From Pseudomonadota bacterium (GTDB taxonomy: Bacteria > Pseudomonadota > Alphaproteobacteria > Sphingomonadales > Sphingomonadaceae): a stretch of 26,680 nt of DNA. Made by a program: the position numbers and the translations under genes. The stretch spans positions 1 through 26,680 of the forward strand of contig JAEZQR010000339.1 of NCBI GenBank assembly GCA_023413015.1. Direction: 5' to 3'. Below are positions 23,939 through 26,680 of the stretch, in pieces (within the stretch, counting starts at the first letter, position 1; each line of letters starts with the position of its first letter). The notes beneath the pieces were generated by a model, which was not told where the DNA came from, searched no databases, and worked only from the letters and a program-made list of their open reading frames with translations.

Positions 23939-24434
23939 CGACGTCGAACAGCCGCAGATCGAACGTCAGCGGGCGCTCCTCGCTGACCTCGATGCGATCG
24001 AAATCGGGGTGATCCGGGTTCACCAGCACGTTGCGGTCGGGAATGTCGCCGGCCGCCGTGCCGACCGAGCGATACATGACCACCGATGGCACCAGCAGGA
24101 TCAGGCTACGGCTTTCCTCGAGCCATTTGTCGCCGTAGCGGCAGCTTGCCTGATGCGTATCGCGCTGCCAGCCCGGCAGCGCCAGTGGATCGACCTCCTC
24201 GACCGACAGGTCGGACGGCACGGTCGCCGCCACCCAGCGCTGGTCGGCGGGCGGATTCTCGCCGCGAAGATGCACCAGCCGTTCGGCGAGCATCAGCGCC
24301 AGCGTCGTCGCGCCGTAGATCGTGCGCTTGCCCGCGCTGCTCCAGCGTCCCCCGCCCTCGCGCGGCTCCCACACCGGCCGGCCATTGCCAGCGGCGGTGA
24401 AGATCGTCAGCGGTTCGGTGCGAATCTTGTCCAC
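23931..24434 (-). CDS. RES domain protein (putative NAD+ phosphorylase family), no antitoxin adjacent
   Basis: The 167-residue product starts at GTG 24434, with AAGG before it overlapping the dxs stop. It matches the RES family: GGRW (28-31), a helix with the conserved Glu (E51 in LMLAERLVHL), W89 and W104, the Ser of VPSVVM (S117), NVLVNPDHPDFDRI (135-148) and the closing PLTFDLRLF. Studied RES proteins break down NAD+ and act as toxins, controlled by an upstream Xre/DUF2384 antitoxin. No such partner is present here; the gene sits 8 bases after dxs and overlaps tlyA by 8. The first conserved Arg of the family is not clear in the short N-terminus (R19 is nearest). It may be a housekeeping or tamed RES enzyme. 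Confidence 0.85.
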   Translation of the reverse strand: MDKIRTEPLTIFTAAGNGRPVWEPREGGGRWSSAGKRTIYGATTLALMLAERLVHLRGENPPADQRWVAATVPSDLSVEEVDPLALPGWQRDTHQASCRYGDKWLEESRSLILLVPSVVMYRSVGTAAGDIPDRNVLVNPDHPDFDRIEVSEERPLTFDLRLFDVDG

Positions 24435-24442
24435 GAGCCGCC

Positions 24443-26365
24443 TTACGCCCGGGCGCCGAGGACCTTCACGCTGTTGTGGCGAAGCGCCGCGAGCACCGTC
24501 TCGACGATCGCCGTCGCGTCGAGCCTGGCCTCGGCATATTGCCGGTCCGGCTTGTCATGGTCCTGGAAGACGTCGGGCAGGCGCAGCGTCCGGACCTTGA
24601 GCCCGGCGTCGAGCAGCCCTTCGTCCGACAGCCACGTCAGCAGGTGCGCGCCGAAGCCGCCGATCGCGGCTTCCTCGATCGTCAGCACCACCTCGTGCGT
24701 CGCCGCCAGCTTGCGCACGAGGTCATAGTCGAGCGGCTTGGCGAACCGCATGTCAGCGACCGTCGTCGACAGCCCCTTGGCGTCGAGCTCGTCCGCCGCT
24801 TTGAGCGCCTCGCCCAGACGCGTGCCGAGCGACAGGATCGCGACCTTTTTGCCTTCGCGCACGATCCGGCCCTTGCCGATCTCAAGCCGCTCCGGCGTCT
24901 CGGGCAGCGGCACGCCGACGCCCTCGCCACGCGGATAGCGCACCGCGATCGGCCCTGAATCATGCAGCGCGGCGGTGTGCACCATGTGCACCAGCTCCGC
25001 CTCGTCGGCGGCGGCCATCACCACCATGTTCGGGAGCGATGCGAGATAGGTCACGTCGAAGCTGCCGGCGTGGGTCGCGCCGTCGGCGCCGACCAGCCCG
25101 GCGCGATCGATCGCGAAGCGGACCGGCAGGTTCTGGATCGCCACGTCGTGGACGACCTGATCGTAGGCGCGCTGCAGGAAGGTCGAATAGATCGCGCAGA
25201 AGGGGCGATAGCCCTGCGCCGCGAGGCCGGCCGCGAAGGTCACCGCATGCTGCTCGGCGATGCCGACGTCGAACGTGCGGTCGGGGAACTGCGCCTGGAA
25301 CTTGTCGAGCCCGGTGCCCGACGGCATCGCGGCGGTGATCGCGACGACCTTCTCGTCGCGCGTCGCTTCCGCGATCAGCGCCTTGGCGAAGGTGGCGGTG
25401 TAGCTCGGCGGACCGGCCGGTGCTTTCGCCTGCGTGCCCGTCACCACGTCGAACTTGACGACGCCGTGATATTTGTCGGCCGCCGCCTCGGCGGGCGCGT
25501 AGCCCTTGCCCTTCTGCGTCACGACATGGACGAGGATCGGCCCTTCGGCCGCGTCGCGCACATTTTCGAGCACGGGCAGCAGGTGATCGAGGTTATGCCC
25601 GTCGATCGGCCCGACATAGTAGAAGCCCAGCTCCTCGAACAGCGTGCCGCCGGTCGCCATGCCGCGCGCATATTCGTCGGCGCGCTGGGCGGCGCGCTGC
25701 AACGGACGCGGCAGCCGCTTCGCGACCCGCTTGGCCACGTCGCGCAGGCCAAGGAACGAGCCCGACGAGACCAGCCGGGCGAGATAGGCCGACAGCCCAC
25801 CCACCGGCGGTGCGATCGACATGTCGTTGTCGTTGAGGATGACGACCAGCCGGTTGCCCGCCGCCTCGGCGTTGTTCATCGCCTCATAGGCCATGCCCGC
25901 CGACATCGCGCCGTCACCGATCACGGCGATCGCCTTGCCGGGCGCGCCGCTCAGCTTGTTGGCGATGGCGAAGCCGAGCGCTGCCGAGATCGAGGTCGAG
26001 CTGTGCGCCGCGCCGAACGGGTCGTACGCGCTCTCGCTGCGCTTGGTGAAGCCGGACAGCCCCCCGCCCTGCCGCAGCGTGCGGATGCGGTCGCGCCGGC
26101 CGGTGATGATCTTGTGCGGATAGGCCTGATGGCCGACGTCCCAGATCAGGGTGTCGTTGGGCGTGTCGAACACATAGTGGAGCGCCACCGTCAGCTCGAC
26201 CACGCCGAGGCCGGCGCCCAGATGGCCGCCGGTCACGCTGACGGCGTCGATCATCTCGGCGCGCAGCTCGTCCGCCAGCTGCCGCAACTGGGCAGGGTCG
26301 AGCCTGCGAAGGTCCTCGGGGGTCGAAACCGTGTCGAGCAGCGGGGTTACGGGGCGTGCGGTCAC
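24443..26365 (-). CDS. dxs: 1-deoxy-D-xylulose-5-phosphate synthase
   Basis: The first enzyme of the MEP isoprenoid pathway joins pyruvate and glyceraldehyde 3-phosphate, using thiamine diphosphate. The 640-residue protein has the conserved WDVGHQAYPHKIITGR (75-90), the TPP-Mg site GDGAMSAGMAYEAMNNA then LNDNDMSI (150-184), the pyrimidine-site GIAEQHAVTFAAGLA and the C-terminal transketolase domain (EEAAIGGFGAHLL). The start is GTG at 26365; no strong ribosome binding site is seen. Its downstream partners are the RES gene and tlyA. Confidence 0.97.
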   Translation of the reverse strand: MTARPVTPLLDTVSTPEDLRRLDPAQLRQLADELRAEMIDAVSVTGGHLGAGLGVVELTVALHYVFDTPNDTLIWDVGHQAYPHKIITGRRDRIRTLRQGGGLSGFTKRSESAYDPFGAAHSSTSISAALGFAIANKLSGAPGKAIAVIGDGAMSAGMAYEAMNNAEAAGNRLVVILNDNDMSIAPPVGGLSAYLARLVSSGSFLGLRDVAKRVAKRLPRPLQRAAQRADEYARGMATGGTLFEELGFYYVGPIDGHNLDHLLPVLENVRDAAEGPILVHVVTQKGKGYAPAEAAADKYHGVVKFDVVTGTQAKAPAGPPSYTATFAKALIAEATRDEKVVAITAAMPSGTGLDKFQAQFPDRTFDVGIAEQHAVTFAAGLAAQGYRPFCAIYSTFLQRAYDQVVHDVAIQNLPVRFAIDRAGLVGADGATHAGSFDVTYLASLPNMVVMAAADEAELVHMVHTAALHDSGPIAVRYPRGEGVGVPLPETPERLEIGKGRIVREGKKVAILSLGTRLGEALKAADELDAKGLSTTVADMRFAKPLDYDLVRKLAATHEVVLTIEEAAIGGFGAHLLTWLSDEGLLDAGLKVRTLRLPDVFQDHDKPDRQYAEARLDATAIVETVLAALRHNSVKVLGARA

Positions 26366-26429
26366 AAAGGATCCAGATCAGTTACGCGAACGCGCTGCTT
26401 ACCTTTTGGCGGCGCTTTTGTCGAACGGC

Positions 26430-26680
26430 TTAACCGCAATCGGCGCAGCGGCCGCGGACCTCGATCACCGGACGCTCGGGGCGGAAGCCCGCGGCGCGCG
26501 CCGTCTCGCGCACACCCTTGGCTAGGCTGTCGTCGTCGATGTGCGTGGTGGCGCCGCAGCGGTCGCAAACCAGGAAGATGCAGTCGTGCAGGCAGTCCGG
26601 ATGGGCATTCGCCAGATAGGCGTTCCGGCTCTCGACGCGCATCGCGACATTGGTCGCCACGAACAGGTCGAGGATGCGGT
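26430..26680 (-). CDS. Fur family regulator, Zur-like (partial, N-terminus off the right edge)
   Basis: About 83 C-terminal residues are in the window and the frame continues past the right edge (RILDLFVATNVAMRVESRNAYLAN). The dimerisation domain shows CIFLVCDRCGATTHIDDD and the end VIEVRGRCADCG, giving two CxxC pairs for a structural zinc, plus HPDCLHDC. The RVESRNAY segment resembles Zur, the zinc-uptake repressor, more than Fur. It lies 64 bases upstream of dxs, same strand. A GTG at 26660 is an internal codon, not the start. Confidence 0.85.
   Translation of the reverse strand, partial: RILDLFVATNVAMRVESRNAYLANAHPDCLHDCIFLVCDRCGATTHIDDDSLAKGVRETARAAGFRPERPVIEVRGRCADCG

Noticed and set aside
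23198..24434. RES gene and tlyA as a toxin-antitoxin pair
   Set aside because: TlyA is a complete rRNA methyltransferase with no antitoxin-like DNA-binding domain; co-location alone is not evidence of neutralisation.

Overview
This 26.7 kb window is GC-rich, densely coded chromosomal DNA that reads as an alphaproteobacterium, most likely a Sphingomonas-type sphingomonad. The reasons are the gene order rpmF-plsX-fabH-ihfA-merR, a groES-groEL pair under a perfect CIRCE operator, single-copy housekeeping genes with alphaproteobacterial features, and a palindromic intergenic repeat of the kind common in these genomes. The genus is inferred from sequence character only. I see no phage, transposon, CRISPR array or plasmid gene; the window looks like core genome.

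Layout. At 1-1652 (-) lies the N-terminal part of a pseudo-receiver/GGDEF-like/EAL protein cut by the left edge. At 1824-3634 (+) moaA and nadK overlap by 4 bases, followed by tRNA-Asn and a strong terminator. corA (-) ends against that terminator. Divergent from corA come a 54-residue protein and a DUF4142 lipoprotein with a possible EcfG stress promoter. About 500 bases (5862-6360) hold no confident gene. A small hypothetical gene (-) is divergent from a 691-residue fused enoyl-CoA hydratase/3-hydroxyacyl-CoA dehydrogenase.

From 8940 to 12050 there is a tesB thioesterase overlapping a predicted exported methyltransferase lipoprotein (-), then mgsA (+), then a membrane-tailed short-chain dehydrogenase (-). 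From 12108 to 15253 (-) comes the rpmF-plsX-fabH-ihfA-merR cluster, linking ribosomal protein L32, phospholipid and fatty-acid initiation, and the IHF alpha subunit. A MAPEG membrane protein (+) and a glyoxalase-II-like hydrolase (-) share their stop-codon bases. A fused pabB-pabC gene (+) for the folate precursor p-aminobenzoate follows.

From 18309 to 20478 (-) lies the groES-groEL operon with promoter, CIRCE operator and terminator. A trigger factor gene with an unusual His-rich plus Lys/Ala-rich tail follows, with tRNA-Leu just upstream of it. A GNAT acetyltransferase (+) converges on tlyA with a long palindrome between them. The right end is a tight (-) cluster dxs, RES-domain gene, tlyA, with a partial Fur/Zur-type regulator upstream.

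The items most worth a second look are the RES-domain gene (a family known mainly as NAD+-degrading toxins) locked between dxs and tlyA with no antitoxin in sight, the two-part tail on trigger factor, the lipoprotein-type methyltransferase, and the receiver/GGDEF-degenerate EAL protein. I found no clear multi-gene system that is wholly new.
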